From: Zygnema cylindricum
Lineage: Eukaryota > Streptophyta > Zygnematophyceae > Zygnematales > Zygnemataceae
DNA length: 64,000 nucleotides
Assembly (NCBI GenBank): GCA_037447655.1
Contig: JBBHKE010001810.1
Coordinates: 62,001-126,000 of the forward strand
Reading direction: 5' to 3'
Below are positions 21,200-33,002 of this stretch, piece by piece; the first letter of the stretch is position 1, and each line of letters begins with the position of its first letter. Both the position numbers and the translations under genes were made by a program. Under the pieces are notes generated by a model. The model was not told where the DNA came from and made no database searches. It worked only from the letters and a program-made list of their open reading frames with translations.

Positions 21200-23169
21200 T
21201 GTTGTTACCTGACCACTGGAGAAGGTCAGTAGTAGTGGAAGTAGACATAATCGCACTCACAGAAGCTTATCAAGAATCGTAACAAACAACTGTTTTAGGC
21301 ACCACAACAATTCTGTCACAAAGATCCAATACTAACTCAAACTATACCACAATATAGAGTAAATACAAAACTGACAACTCCCAAAGTTTCAGCTCAATTG
21401 ATCCAACATACACCAAGATAGGTAACTCAAAAGTTTCCCAAAAACGGTCTACAAATTACACAGTCTAGAAGTCTAGATACATAAAATGTTCTACATCCTA
21501 GGTTTTATACTCTACACTCAGTTGTCCTACTTCATAGTGTTGTACCGCCGATACAAGTGACCCTAAGAGATACGTCCAACGAACTAAAATTCCACTCAGG
21601 TCAAGTGCTCCTAATCACGCTAAAACTAATCTATCACTTTACAATGAATATTACTCAGAATCTTATACAGGTGATTTGTTCAAATACTTGTCGCCGGCTT
21701 AGTGACACTTTTCTAGGTACGTCCATCCGGCTGTTGCAGAGCACCTGTAAGCGAGTCACTTGTTTATCCTCTTATGAATCTCGTCCGTTGACTTGATTAA
21801 TATTAATCGTAGCTGCGCAGTTCAAATCTTAATCATATTCAAATATATGTAGCTTCGTCGCTGTTGCGTTGTCCTATACCAAATTAGCCGCAGCTGCGTT
21901 TTGTCTCGTTGCGTTGCATGTGTGTTGACCGTGTTGAAATTAATAGATTTCTTGAGTATTTTCTAGGTTAAAAATGTTAGTATAAAAGGAAAAGAAAAAA
22001 GACAGACATCCTGCCTACACCTCCCTCTCTAGCCCCCATACTTGTTGTAGTCACTGAAGGATAGAGAGAGTGGTTGATCCATGGCTGCCTTAGTTCAACA
22101 GGCAGATATTTTTAAGGCTACTAAAAATATACCTGACGGACCCGGGATTTGATCCCGGTACCTGCGGTTCGTCAAGCTGGCCGATAGTGGTCAGCTTTAT
22201 CCTACTAGACTAGGACCAATGCTAAATGCTATAGTATGTGATAGATATATATATATATTTAGGAAGGAGCAAATCCATTTAACTAAAACTGTGTATGGCG
22301 TACATGGATACTGTTTTATAAATGTACCAATTCAAATCGGATACCACGTATTTTGTTTCGACAACGAAACAAATATCGCGCAAGTATTTATTACGGCCAA
22401 GATTGTGTCATGCTGCAAATCCAGCGGCGCACATCATCGCCGAAATCCCGGAGTAGTCACTTTGGCGTTTAGTTACGTGGCATGACCTGGAGCCACGTGG
22501 AGAGATGACATTCGGTCATAGGAATTCCGACGAATGTACGGACGAGTGAAAAGGAGACACGCGTCCACTTAATAGTCCTATCGTACATAGGCCGTACAAA
22601 AGGTACACCGGCAGTAGTATTTTTTGGTACGGTACAGTAATCTGATTGGTCCGTACTACAGTAGATAGAAGTTATTAGATGAAATCAGGACTTAGAAACT
22701 TTTTGTAGGCAGTCACCTCTCCCTTTGAGAGTTTGTACAAATTGGCATTTTTACTGCCTCATAACTTATCGGCTGGTTGGTCGTTTTCAGTGATTCTTTT
22801 TGCTACGCACTCAGGGGAGTCCAAGCTGCACACGTGTGTAGTCAAATGGTCAGTGTGACTTTTTGGGCAGCAGTGGCTGTGGGTTAAAGTGGGCTAGTTA
22901 ACAACTATCTTGAGGCTTCCTGTATTCTGTAGTCCAATGGAGGACACAGAATTGCAGACCGTACAGATCGTATCAAAGATTATCGCAGCTTTGCTTGTCC
23001 AGTCTGCGTTGCAGCTGCGTTGTTCCACTCTACATGTGACACGTACATGCTAGTATCGGTACGAATCCAAAACCTGCACTGTGTTTCAGACGACGACGTG
23101 TGTCCCTATAGATCTATATTTTTACCGTCTTACTATTATGTTGAGACTAAAAGCTTTCCAAAACCAACA
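21200..23169 (-). repeat. 3' LTR of copia C, split by a solo LTR
   Basis: It matches the 5' LTR at 34614-35563 outside the insert at 21932-22956. On the plus strand it starts TGTTGTTACC and ends AAAACCAACA. The end next to 21200 includes the Gag start codon region (GTAGTAGTGGAAGTAGACAT), confirming that this ATG belongs to the LTR. Confidence 0.88.
21932..22956 (+). repeat. Solo LTR (1025 bp) inside the C 3' LTR
   Basis: Starts TGTTGAAATTAATAG and ends ACAGAATTGCA, flanked by the perfect duplication GACCG (21927-21931 and 22957-22961). It contains the hairpin (about 22015-22095), a tRNA-like block with GGATTTGATCCCGGTACC (about 22145), the palindromic pair TTTTGTTTCG/CGAAACAAA (about 22350), ACGTG motifs and GTAC clusters. 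It is the plus-orientation relative of the E1 LTRs. Confidence 0.92.
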
Positions 23170-25080
23170 ATCCTCTAAGCTTTAGACTCAGTATCCCGGC
23201 GGAGCTGCGATGATAACTAGCGCATCATTGCAGCATACAACATAGCAGTTTAACAGGTCACCTAGTCCCACTACATCTCAATGTTGGACTATCGCAGCAT
23301 GGCAGTATAGCAGTGTAGCAATTCAACTATTCACTTAATCCCACTGCATCCCAAGGATACTTCAGCTTAGGAGCAAGAAGAGCTTAGTGAGCATATCAGC
23401 AATCATTTTTGCATCTGGCAAATAACATAATTCAATCACTCTAGAGAAAACTTTTTCTCTTACAAAGTGAAATCTTACATCCATGTGCTTGCTTTGGAAG
23501 TGCTGACTCGAGTTAGAGGCAATGGCAATGGCAGCCTGGTTATCACACCAGATCGCATGTGGACCAACCTGCATGTATCGTAGTTGTTGCAACATGGATT
23601 TCACCCATAGGAGTTCTTTGAGGGCCGAGCTTGCTGCCATATATTTTGACTCCATCGTCGATTGTGCCATGAATTTTTGAAGTTTGCTGCTCTAACAGTA
23701 AGTCGCGTTCCCAATTTGCAGAACGAATCCTGTGGTGGATTTTCGGCTTGGCATGTCGCCATAGCTTGCATCAGTCCACGTTAGCAACTTTACTTCTCCT
23801 CCGTCTAGTGTGAGTTTGAGATCCTTGGTTCCTACCAAGTATCTTAAGACTCTTTTTGCTGCATCATGACCGATTTCCTCGGATTCTATAGACTTATGCT
23901 CAGTACCCCAACTGCTGCAGCAATATCCTGACGCGTACAGTTCATGAAATATATTAAGCTTCCCACTATCTGTCTGAAAGTTATGAGTGTCATAGGATCA
24001 TCCTCCCCTGACTCAAAAATCTCACTGACAATAACACCCGGTTCTATCTCTTCCCCCTCTAACTTCTAGCGAAACTCCATCGATGTTACGCATCCTTTTG
24101 CCCCCTGCATTCCATATTCATCTAACATGTTTCCATAGCCTCGTTTTGAGTCAAAATTTTTAATCACTTGTTCCTATCCCTTTTTACCTGAATACCCAAA
24201 ATATATTTTGCCTCACCGAGGTCTTTCATCTCGAACCGTGAGTTTAAAGCACTTTTGATTTTGTTAATTTCAACCATTGATTTGCTAACTAATAGTTAAT
24301 CAGCTACATACATCGCTATATACATTACTCCATCCTCACCCTTTAAAACATAGACTAAGTGATATGAACTTATCCTTTTAAATCATAGGCTAGTTAGGAA
24401 TTCATCAAGTTTTAGATTCCATTGCCTAGGGGCCTGTTTTAGGCCGTACAAAGATTTTAACAGTTTGCATACTAAGTGCTCTTTTCCCGGTTTTACAAAC
24501 ATTTCAGGCTGCTGCATGTAAATGGTCTCCTCTAGTTCTCCATGCAAAAAGGCTGTCTTTACATCCATCTGATGTATTTCCATATCTTTTATAGGAGCTA
24601 GAGATAGCAAAATCCTAACTATCGAAAATCTTACAACAAGAGAAAAAGTTTCTTCAAAATCAATTTCTTCCTTTTGATTATACCCCTTTGCCACAAGTCT
24701 AGCCTTATATCGTTCAATGGTATTATTTAGATTTAACTTCACCTTGAATACCCATTTGCAGCTGATCGCTTTTCGGTCCAGAGGAAGGTCCACAAGCTCC
24801 CATGTCGAGCCTCCATGATCGACTTCATTTCATCGTTTGCCGCCTCGATCCAGTGATTTCGCTCCGATGATGAGAAGGCTTCTCGGATGGTCAAAGGCTC
24901 CCTTGAAGGTGCCGAGTAGTCGAAGTGAGAACTTGCTTGCAAGCGGCTACTAGATCTTCTTCCCCTCGGAAAGTTGTGGCTGAAATTGACGGATCCGGTG
25001 CATTGCGCTTGTTGCGTTGGTTGCAATCCGTAGGCAGTGTCTGCTGTTGGTCTGCTTCGAAATGAACTTGTTGGGGAAAC
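23170..25080 (-). pseudogene. Copia C reverse transcriptase and RNase H
   Basis: RT pieces: ISCKWVFKVKLNLNNTIERYK, YNQKEEIDFEETFSLVVRF, IHQMDVKTAFLHG, LYGLKQAPRQWNLKLDEF (24383-24793). The YVDD region at about 24300 is degraded. RNase H: MAQSTMESKYMAASSALKEL, WCDNQAAIAIAS, FQSKHMDVRFHFVREKV (23362-23670). Frames are broken repeatedly between 23690 and 24380. Confidence 0.85.
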
Positions 25081-26751
25081 CGATAATGTTCTGACTCCTG
25101 TGTTACCACTGGTGAATTTTGCATTTGTGGGACAATATTATGGATGCTATTTAAAATGACATATTCCTGTACTTTTTGTTGCTTCTGCTGCTTTGTCATT
25201 TTAAATAAGTCTATCAAGTCTAGTTCATCTTTCACAACAATGTTTCTTGCTACAATGATTTTCTGCCTCTTAAAAAAAACACTTTATAACCTTTAGAGTG
25301 ATCATCATATCCTAACAAAATGCCCGACAATCCCTTAGGCTCCATTTTCCATCTATCTATAGACGTATCCAAAATAAAGCACTTACTTCCAAAGACTTTG
25401 AAATGACAGACATCTGGTTTTTCACCTATCTAAATCTCGTAAAGAGTGGTTTCTACCGATCTTGAACCTATCCTATTTTAAATATAAAATGCACAATTTA
25501 ATGCTTCAACCCATAATTTCGGATCCACGTCCTTATCCGCAAACATGGACCTAGAGCTTTCTGTGATAGTTCCATTTAGACTTTTTGAGACCTGGTTTTG
25601 TTCCAGAGAGTATGGGACTGTCTGTTTGTGTTGTTCTGAGACAAGTGCTGGTACTGAAGATGAAGAAGATGCAGCAGTAGTCATCGTAGAACAAATCAAG
25701 AGAGGAAGCTTCCACAAATACCGATGGCTGAACAGAAACTTTGACAGACTATAACTTTCAAAAAAATGCTCCAAACGTCCTGAAAATTTGCCACAATGTA
25801 GATAACATACAAAGAAACACACACACAAAATTTCAATCAATTCCGCTCACAAATCTGTGAGATATGTAGAAATGAAATTACATAAAACTGAATGTACAGT
25901 TTTCATATCATTTGTTCCTAAAAATCAAATTCACTAAGTCCTACTTTTATACACCGAAACTACACTAAGCTGTACGGAGGCATTCCAGCCGTACATCTAA
26001 CATTCTATCACAAATATTTACACCGAAGTTCAGACAACGTAAAGTGATAATGATCTAGTCATGCCTCGTCACTATTTGTTGGCGGCGGCTGTCAGCGGTC
26101 CGATTAGAGGATTTGGCACCGTAGAATTGACTTCACGAAGTCCAGTGGTCCTGCCGAAAATCCGTACGTCCACGGAGGACATACTCACGCATTCTCCCAA
26201 GTGACGACACGTGTCCCAAGTGTGAATGAACCGTGAACTCCCAACTTCACTGTCACACTAATTTCGGTAAGTACCGAACCGAACTCAACCAAAAATAGCT
26301 TAAGTCCTGAACAACTCTCTCTCACAGCTGAGGCATAAAGAGGACTAAAGCTTTCTAAAAACAACAGTTTGTGACTTATACCTTCCTTGAGTAAGAAGTT
26401 TTCAAACTCTTTTGAAGTATATTCCCCGCCATTGTCCGATCTAAGCTCCAAAATTGGCAAACCGTGTAGTTTCTCCGCCTACGCTTTGTAGTGTTGAAAC
26501 TGAGTGAAGACATCACTCTTGTCCTTCATGAAGTAGACTTAAGTAAACCTCGAAAAATCATCTGTAAACGTTACCATATATTTCATCCCTCCGGCAGATG
26601 GTACCTTTGCAGGGCCGAAAACATCTGAATGAATGAGTTGCAAAAGTTTAGTAGACCTATGTTCAGACTCTTGAGGAAATGGTAATCTCTGTATTTTTCC
26701 TAGTGCACATCCATCACACGTTTTAGGTGACTGATTTGACAGAGTGACTCT
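25081..26751 (-). pseudogene. Copia C integrase, interrupted by a solo LTR
   Basis: Right of the solo LTR: CDGCALGKIQRLPFPQ, LIHSDVFGPAKVPSAGG, and SDNGGEYTSKEFENFL up to GISHK at 26367. Left of it: PYSLEQNQVSKSLNGTITES and a linker with KQQKQQKVQEY. The triad Asp, Asp, Glu can be placed as HSDV, RSDNGGEY and LEQNQV. Several stops are present. Confidence 0.82.
25629..26366 (-). repeat. Solo LTR of the A-like family inside C integrase
   Basis: 738 bp, plus-strand ends TGTTGTTCTGAG and AAAAACAACA, flanked by the perfect duplication GTTTG (25624-25628 and 26367-26371). In its own orientation it starts TGTTGTTTTTAGAAAGC, has TATAAAAGTAGGACTTAG (about 25937-25954) and an ATG followed by TTAASSSSSVPALVSEQ near its end. 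It gives an undeleted LTR length for comparison with element A. Confidence 0.92.
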
Positions 26752-27800
26752 TGCAATTCTGTGTCCTCTATAGGACTACAGAATACAGGAAGCCTCTAGA
26801 TAGTGATTAACTAACCCACTAGCAATGGCAACCACGGCTACCCAAGCAGACAAGCAGACAATCTGACTGCACCCCTTTGCAGCATAGACTCCCCTGAGTG
26901 CGTAGAAAAAGAAATCTCTTAAAACGCCCAACCAGGTGATAAATTATAGGGTGGCAAAGATGCCAAATTATACAAACTCTCAAAGAGAAAGAGGACTATC
27001 TACCTAATTTTTCCTAAGTCGTAGTTTTTCCTACTTCTCTCTCACAGCTCCTATCTACTGCCTGTACGAACCAATCGCAACACTGTATAGTACCACAAAG
27101 TACTACTGCCAATATACTTTCTGTACGACCTCTGTACGACAAGGCCATTAAGCGGACGCGTGTCCATTTTTCACTCGTGCGTACGTTCCTCGGAATTCCC
27201 GCGACCGAATAATGTCTCTCCACGTGGCGCCAGGTCATGCCACGTCACTAAATGCTAAAGTGACCATTCCGGGATTTTGGCGATGATATGCGCCGTTAGA
27301 CTTGACGCGAAATTTAATCTGAGCCGTTATAAATACTTGCGCGATATTTGTTTCGCTGTCGAAACAAAATGCGCGATATCCATTTCAAATGAGTACGTTA
27401 CTTCGTACTTTGTAAAACTGTATCCATGCGTGGCGTAAAGAGTTTCAATTAAATCATTTCTGTATAACACAATAGTTTAAATAGTAATGAAACCCTATAT
27501 CTCCTAACGGACTTCTACGACAGACTGGTTAGAGCTAACGATTACGTCGCGCTCTGCCGGTCGTGGGTTCGAGTCCTGCCGGACTCAACCTTTTGTTGAG
27601 AGTGACTTAAGTCACTCTTTAGTCCTTCCTATGGTGCTGAGGCAGCCATGGCTCCATTGCTCTCGCTCTCTCCTTCAGTGACTACAACAAGTATGGGGGC
27701 GAGAGAGAAGAGATGGAGGCAGGCTGCCTACATTTTCTTTACATATTTTCCGCTAATTAATTTAGACCTAGAAAATACAATAAAACTACTTATTTCAACA
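26752..27800 (-). repeat. 3' LTR of copia E1
   Basis: 1049 bp, plus-strand ends TGCAATTCTGTG and ATTTCAACA. It has a tRNA-like module at about 27510-27590 (box-B-like GGTTCGAGTCC), the palindrome AGAGTGACTTAAGTCACTCT (27599-27618), a hairpin at about 27644-27730 and a TTTGTTTCG/CGAAACAAA pair at about 27345. GTAC clusters lie at 27050-27190. The polypurine tract on the minus strand (AAAGGGAG) abuts it at 27801. Confidence 0.9.
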
Positions 27801-28349
27801 CTCCCTTTATTTGCTATTCTAATTTTAACTTTTCTTTTAAACCACATTTTCCCTACAATATTTTAATTTTGGAGAGGGCACAGGTTTGGTCATTATGTCA
27901 CCCACCATTTCCTCATCAGATCTATATACAAGATTCGATATTTTATTCTCCACTTTTTCTCTTACAAAACTTTATCTTATGTCCATATGTTTCGCCTTAA
28001 AATGATGTTTTGGATTGGCTGCAATTGCTATGGCCGCTTAATTATCACAAAACACTTCATGCACTCCCTCCTTCATATACCCTAGTTCTTGAAGCAAGGA
28101 CTTGACCCACATCAACTCTTTCACAGCAGAACAAGAGGCCATGTACTCAGCCTCCATAGTGGATTGAGCACCCACCTTTTGTTGCTTACTGCTCCAACAG
28201 CAAGCACCTTCTCCAACATACAACACATACCCAGAAGTGCATCGTCTCATAGGTGCGTCCCCATAACTGGCGTCACTCCAAGTAGTGATGTCAGTGTGCT
28301 CCCCTCCCAAATGCAACCATAACTCTCTAGTTCCCACCAGATATCTCAT
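27801..28349 (-). pseudogene. E1 RNase H
   Basis: Reads TTWSDASYGDAPMRRCTSGY, CCWSSKQQKV, STMEAEYMASCSAVKEL, VKSLLQELGYMKEG, then a stop after FCDN, and degraded remains of the KAKHMDIR and MVADMMTK blocks toward 27870. RNase H removes template RNA during cDNA synthesis. Confidence 0.88.
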
Positions 28350-29330
28350 GACTCTTTTCGCGCCTCCCAGTCTCTCTTCCTAGGATCATTAAGACTCCTA
28401 CTGAGTACTCCAACTACTACCGCTATGTCCGACCTGGTACAGTTTATAAAAAATATTAAACTTCCTACGACTTGTCTATAAGAGATAGACTTCATAAATT
28501 CTCTTTCCTCTGCACTCATCTGATTGTCTAAGATCATCACTCCTCTTTCTACACTCCCATCACTTCCTTTTTTCAAGTCAATGGGAGTGGTACAACTGTT
28601 AGCATTTTCCATCTGAAATTTCTCAAGCATATTACCTATTGCTTCTTTCTGAGTAAGTCTGACAATCTTCTTTCCCCTATCTCCCTCTATTTGAATCCCC
28701 AAAATATATCTTGCTTCCCCTAAATCCATGTTATCAAATCTACTTCTAAGATCTTTCTTTAACTTATTGATCTTTTCCAAAGATTTACTCATCACAAGCA
28801 AATCATCCACATAAATTGCAATAAAAATGACACCATTCTCATCTTCAAACATATAGATAGAATGGCCAGAGATGATACGGATATAACCCAAACCGGTAAA
28901 AAACTCATCTAGTTTCTTATTCCACTCTCGGGGAGCCTGCTTCATTCCATATAAGGACGTTATGAGCCTGCACACTTTGCTCTCTTCTCCTTCTTCCACA
29001 ATCCCCTCGGGTTGTCTCATGAAAATTTCTTCCTCTAACTCATCATTAAGAAAGGCAGTCTTAATGTCCATCTGGTGTATCTCCATGTCTTCCGCTGCTG
29101 CAAGACTGAGGAGAATCCTTATTGATGGGAACCGAACAACTGGAGCAAAGGTCTCCTCGTAGTCAATCCCCTCCTTTTGGGTGAACACCTTCGCTTCCAA
29201 TCGAGCCTTGAAACTCTTAATGGTATTATTTGGGTTCACTTTTAGTTTAAATACCCATTTACACCCAATAAGTTTTATGTCTGGAGGACAATCGGCTAGT
29301 TCCCAAGTATTTGCTTACATAATAGAAGCC
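28346..29330 (-). pseudogene. E1 reverse transcriptase
   Basis: Reads LNPNNTIKSFKARLEAKVF-like block, EGIDYEETFAPVVRFPSIR, QMDIKTAFLNDELEE, LYGMKQAPREWNKKLDEF, and catalytic YVDDLLVMSKS (about 28790-28820). The frame is open from 29239 to about 28350, where a frameshift separates RNase H. A TAA-type break at about 29316 splits it from the linker. Confidence 0.9.
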
Positions 29331-30660
29331 ATCTCATCATTTATGGCTCTAATCCATCTTTCTTTCTCTTGACTATTCATTGCCTCCAAGTAAGACTGAG
29401 GCTCATCAAGGTGAGATAGCTTAGTTACCTTATGAGCGACTTGTTTTTCCTGTAATCTTTTGCTGCTCCTCCTTCCTCCCTCTAACTCCGAAGCTGGAAT
29501 AGATGGAAGTCTTCGATTTCTTTTAACTGTCTCATCGGCTCCCTTGTCCATGGAAACCGGTTCTTGTTCCGCTTCTTCTATCTCCTCAAAGTCCATAGGA
29601 GTATGTGAGGTTTCTGGTGAGTCTCCTGTATCTCGGATCTCCCCTGAATCTGTAATCACGGTTTCACTCATGTCCCTTTCGGGAACGACCGAGTTCTTCT
29701 CACTTTCGGACTCAAATCTGATTCTTATCTTCTTTGTATATTTGAAAGGGTCAAATGACTTCCCTTCATCCATGACAACTAAGTGTTTGACCAAAATGAT
29801 ATCTTTCTTTGCTAAGTCATAGACTTTATATCCCTTAACATCCTCATCATATCCCACAAAGTATCCAGGTTTTCCCTTAGCATCTAGTTTCCAGTTTTTC
29901 CTATCTGTGTCAGGACTGTAAACTTGGCTACTGAATACTTTAAGGTGTGAGATATCTGGTTTCCTTCCAACCCATCTCTCATAAGGTGTCACTCCCTTTA
30001 CAGCTGAGGTAAGGACTCTATTCTTAATGTAGTTGGCACAGTTCATTACTTTTGCCCAAAATCTCTTTCCTATTTTCTTGTCTGCTAACATACTGCATAC
30101 ACTATCTCCTAGTGTTCGATTCAACCTCTCAGCCACCCCATTTTGTTCCTAGTTATATGGCACAGTTTTCTGGTGTTGTACTCCCTCATCTATCAGATAT
30201 TCCTCAAACTCGTTAGAGGTATATTCCACCCCATTATCACTCTTTATCCTCTTAATGGGGGTTTCATGCAACTTCTCACTCCAAGCTATATATTCTTTGA
30301 AGTAAGTTGATGCTTCAGACTTTGTTTTTAGAAAGAAGACTCTAGAGTATCTAGACCAGTCATCAGTTATTGTCATCATAAACCTTTATCCTCCAACCGA
30401 AGGTACTTTTGCGCGTCCCCAAATATCTGTGTGGACCAAATCTAACACTTTCTCACCTCTATATGTGGCGGCTTTGGGAAAGGGAAGTCTGTGAGCCTTT
30501 CTTTGAGCACAACCACTACAATCATCCATCATTTCATTATCCCCAAACTGAATGCCATCTACTACCCCAAGCTTTTTCATTTCCCTCAACCTATCAAAAT
30601 GCACATGCCCCAACCGCTTATGCTAAATCATCACCTTAGGAACACCAACATAGTAAGCAT
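29315..30660 (-). pseudogene. E1 integrase and linker
   Basis: HHCC zinc module: HKRLGHVHFDRLREM, then CSGCAQRKAHRLPFP. Triad: Asp in LVHTDIWG, Asp in KSDNGVEY, Glu in EQNGVAERL (with a TAG replacing the codon before EQNG). Then ANYIKNRVLTSAVKGVTPYE, GYFVGYDEDVKGYKVYD and an acidic, charged linker with RRLPSIPASELEGGRRSSKR leading to RT. Confidence 0.88.
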
Positions 30661-30675
30661 TATTCTTTTCATTAC

Positions 30676-32157
30676 TCAGGTTAAGCCTAAACATTCCTTG
30701 GCTACCCTTATCTGCCGTGAAGTAAACTTCATCCCCATACTTAGCTGTAAAGACTCCCTTTTGGTGAAGGTATTAAACTCTTTGTCATCTAACACAGACG
30801 AAGAGACAAGACTTTTACTGAGCTGAGGAATGTAGAGTACATCTGAGAATGTAAGTATAGAAGTCTTACCCTCCACTAAGACTTTCAAATCTACTGATCC
30901 CACTAGATTTGTAGTAATCACTCTCCCATCCTGATACTCTATCTCTACAGTAGGGATCTTTTTTAGCTTAGTGAAGAGTTCTTTATCACGACACATATTC
31001 ATGGATGCACCTGAGTCGATGATCCATCCTTCTTGTGAAGCTTCCTGAATTGCTCCAAGGGCACACTTCTGTCTCCGAGGGATCTCCTTCTCCTCCAAAC
31101 TCTCGTCAAGAAGAAGCTCCCCAGCCTCCTCAAAGGACTCATCCTCGGTTTTTCCTGTCACTTTTATAACCACAAGTGCCTTTTTCTTCCCTCCGGAAGA
31201 ACCCCCTCCACGGTTCTCTTGGAGCCTCAGCTTCGACAGCTTGACACAATCTCCGATGAAATGTCCCGGCTTTTTGCAAAAATGACAAAGACCCTTTGGG
31301 GGCCTCGGTCCCCCAGAATTATCTCTTTCCCCTCTATAAGGTTCCTTTAGTTCCTTCCCCCATTGGTCCCCTCTTGCTGCTAGAGCATGAATGCTCTTTC
31401 CTCCTCTCCTAATCTCCATTGTGTTTTCATGCACAAGTATCATTCTAACCACGGTGTTCCATTTCCATGAACTATCAGGCATTTCCTGTACTTGGTACAC
31501 TATGTTCTGAAACTCATTTGGTAACTTCATGATAAGAGTGTTAACTTCATTTTCATTGTGCTTGTCCACCCGGCACTTTCCATCTCCATATACAAATAAG
31601 AAAGATCATTACAGTAATCTAACATCTTACCTCCTTTGAAAGTGTAACTCACTAGCTTTTGCTCAGCCAACTGGAGCTCCTGAATAGTCTAGCTCTATAA
31701 ATCTCCACCAAACTCACCCACAACTCCTCGGCCTTGAAAATGTGAAGATGAGGGGTGGCCAAAGCTTGAGTGAGGTGCCTAAGAATGAAGTTCTTGGCAG
31801 CCATGTTTACATCCTCCCACATTTGAGTATCGTTCTCCACGTACGTCACTGTCGCCACTCCCGATAATGTGGCAATAGGAGTGAGGGGCGTCTCCTTCCC
31901 TTTCCTTTTTTCGAACACACTGCTGTCCCCATCATCTGCCTCCTCCGCTGAGGAAGCCGTAGCTGTAGGAAACCTTACTCCTCCAAATCATGGTGGAGTT
32001 CCTGAAGGTGGATGTTTCACTTGTCCACTGACGATACCCTAATATATTTTTTCGCACAAAGCTCCCATTATCATGGCTTCCCAATAGATGGACCCAGATC
32101 CATGAAGGTGGGTACCCTAGAGGGTGGGCCCATAACCTGGAATTCTGTGTCCTCCAT
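30676..32157 (-). pseudogene. E1 Gag-protease
   Basis: The ATG at 32157 lies in the LTR: MEDTEFQVMGPPSRVP crosses the LTR edge. A frameshift follows at about 32090. Gag continues with HLTQALATPHLHIFKAEEL and helical residues. The knuckle CHFCKKPGHFIGDC is intact (about 31255-31300). The protease motif is IIDSGASMNMC (about 31000-31025). Stops occur at about 31652, 31570 and 30676. Confidence 0.88.
32123..32137 (-). promoter_or_regulatory. Primer-binding site of E1, anticodon-arm type
   Basis: On the minus strand GGTTATGGGCCCACC follows the LTR directly. It is the exact complement of GGTGGGCCCATAACC, the anticodon arm of plant initiator tRNA-Met as I know it. It also codes VMGPP of Gag. Confidence 0.85.
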
Positions 32158-32892
32158 TGGACTACAAAATACAGGAAGCCTCTAGATAGTGATTAACTAA
32201 CACACTAGCAATGGCAACCACGGCTACCCAAGCAGACAAGCAGACAATCTGACTGCACCCCTTTGCAGCCAGGACTCCCTTGAGTCCGTAGAAAAAGAAA
32301 TCTCTGAAAACGCCCAACGAGGCCATAAGTTTTAGGGTGGCAAAGATGCTAATTTATACAAACTCTTAGAAAGAGAGAGGACTATCTACCTAATTTTTCC
32401 TAAGTCCTAGTTTTCCCATCATTATTACTGTTGATAACATATTCTTTCTCAACTTTTTTTTGGTTGGGAATCATAGAATAATCTTTTCTCTCTCACAATT
32501 CCTATCTACTGCCTGTACGAACCAATCGCAACACTGTATAGTATCAGAAAGTACTACTGCCGATGTACTTTCTGTACGACCTCTGTACGACAAGGCCATT
32601 AAGCGGACGCGTGTCCTTTTTTCACTCGTACGTACGTTCCTCGGAATTCCCGCGACCGAATGATGTCTCTCCACGTGGCGCTAGGTCATGCCACGTCACT
32701 AAATGCCAAAGTGACCGTTCCGGGATTTCGGCGATGATATGCGCCATTAGATTTGACGCAAAATTTAATCTCAGCCGTGATAAATACTTGCGTGATATTT
32801 GTTTCGTTGTCAAAAGAAAATGTGTGATATATAATTAATTTTGTCTGTATAAATAATATTTCAAATAGTAATAACACCCTATATCTCCTAAC

Positions 32893-32972
32893 AGACTTCT
32901 ATGACAGACTGGTTAGAGGTAACGGCTATGTCGCGCTCTGCCGGTCGGGGGTTCGAGTCCTGCCGGACTCAA
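32893..32972 (+). other. tRNA-like module in the E1 5' LTR
   Basis: On the strand opposite to the element, GACTGGTTAGAGGTAACGG resembles a D-arm/box A and GGTTCGAGTCC matches the Pol III box B consensus. The T-arm-like stem around the loop pairs over most positions. No acceptor stem closes, so this is not a tRNA gene. It recurs in the D, E1, 37912 and 55313 LTRs. Confidence 0.65.
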
Positions 32973-32982
32973 CCTTTTGTTG

Positions 32983-33002
32983 AGAGTGACTTAAGTCACT
33001 CT
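32983..33002. repeat. Exact 20-bp palindrome shared by LTRs
   Basis: AGAGTGACTTAAGTCACTCT is a perfect palindrome. Identical copies are at 27599-27618 and 56118-56137, and one-base variants in the D LTRs (about 41227 and 46576) and in the 37912 LTR (about 38089). It sits directly after the tRNA-like module. Confidence 0.9.

Noticed and set aside
32893-32972. True tRNA gene
   Set aside because: Box-like motifs and a T-arm are present but no closing acceptor stem or proper anticodon arm, and the same block repeats at fixed LTR positions.
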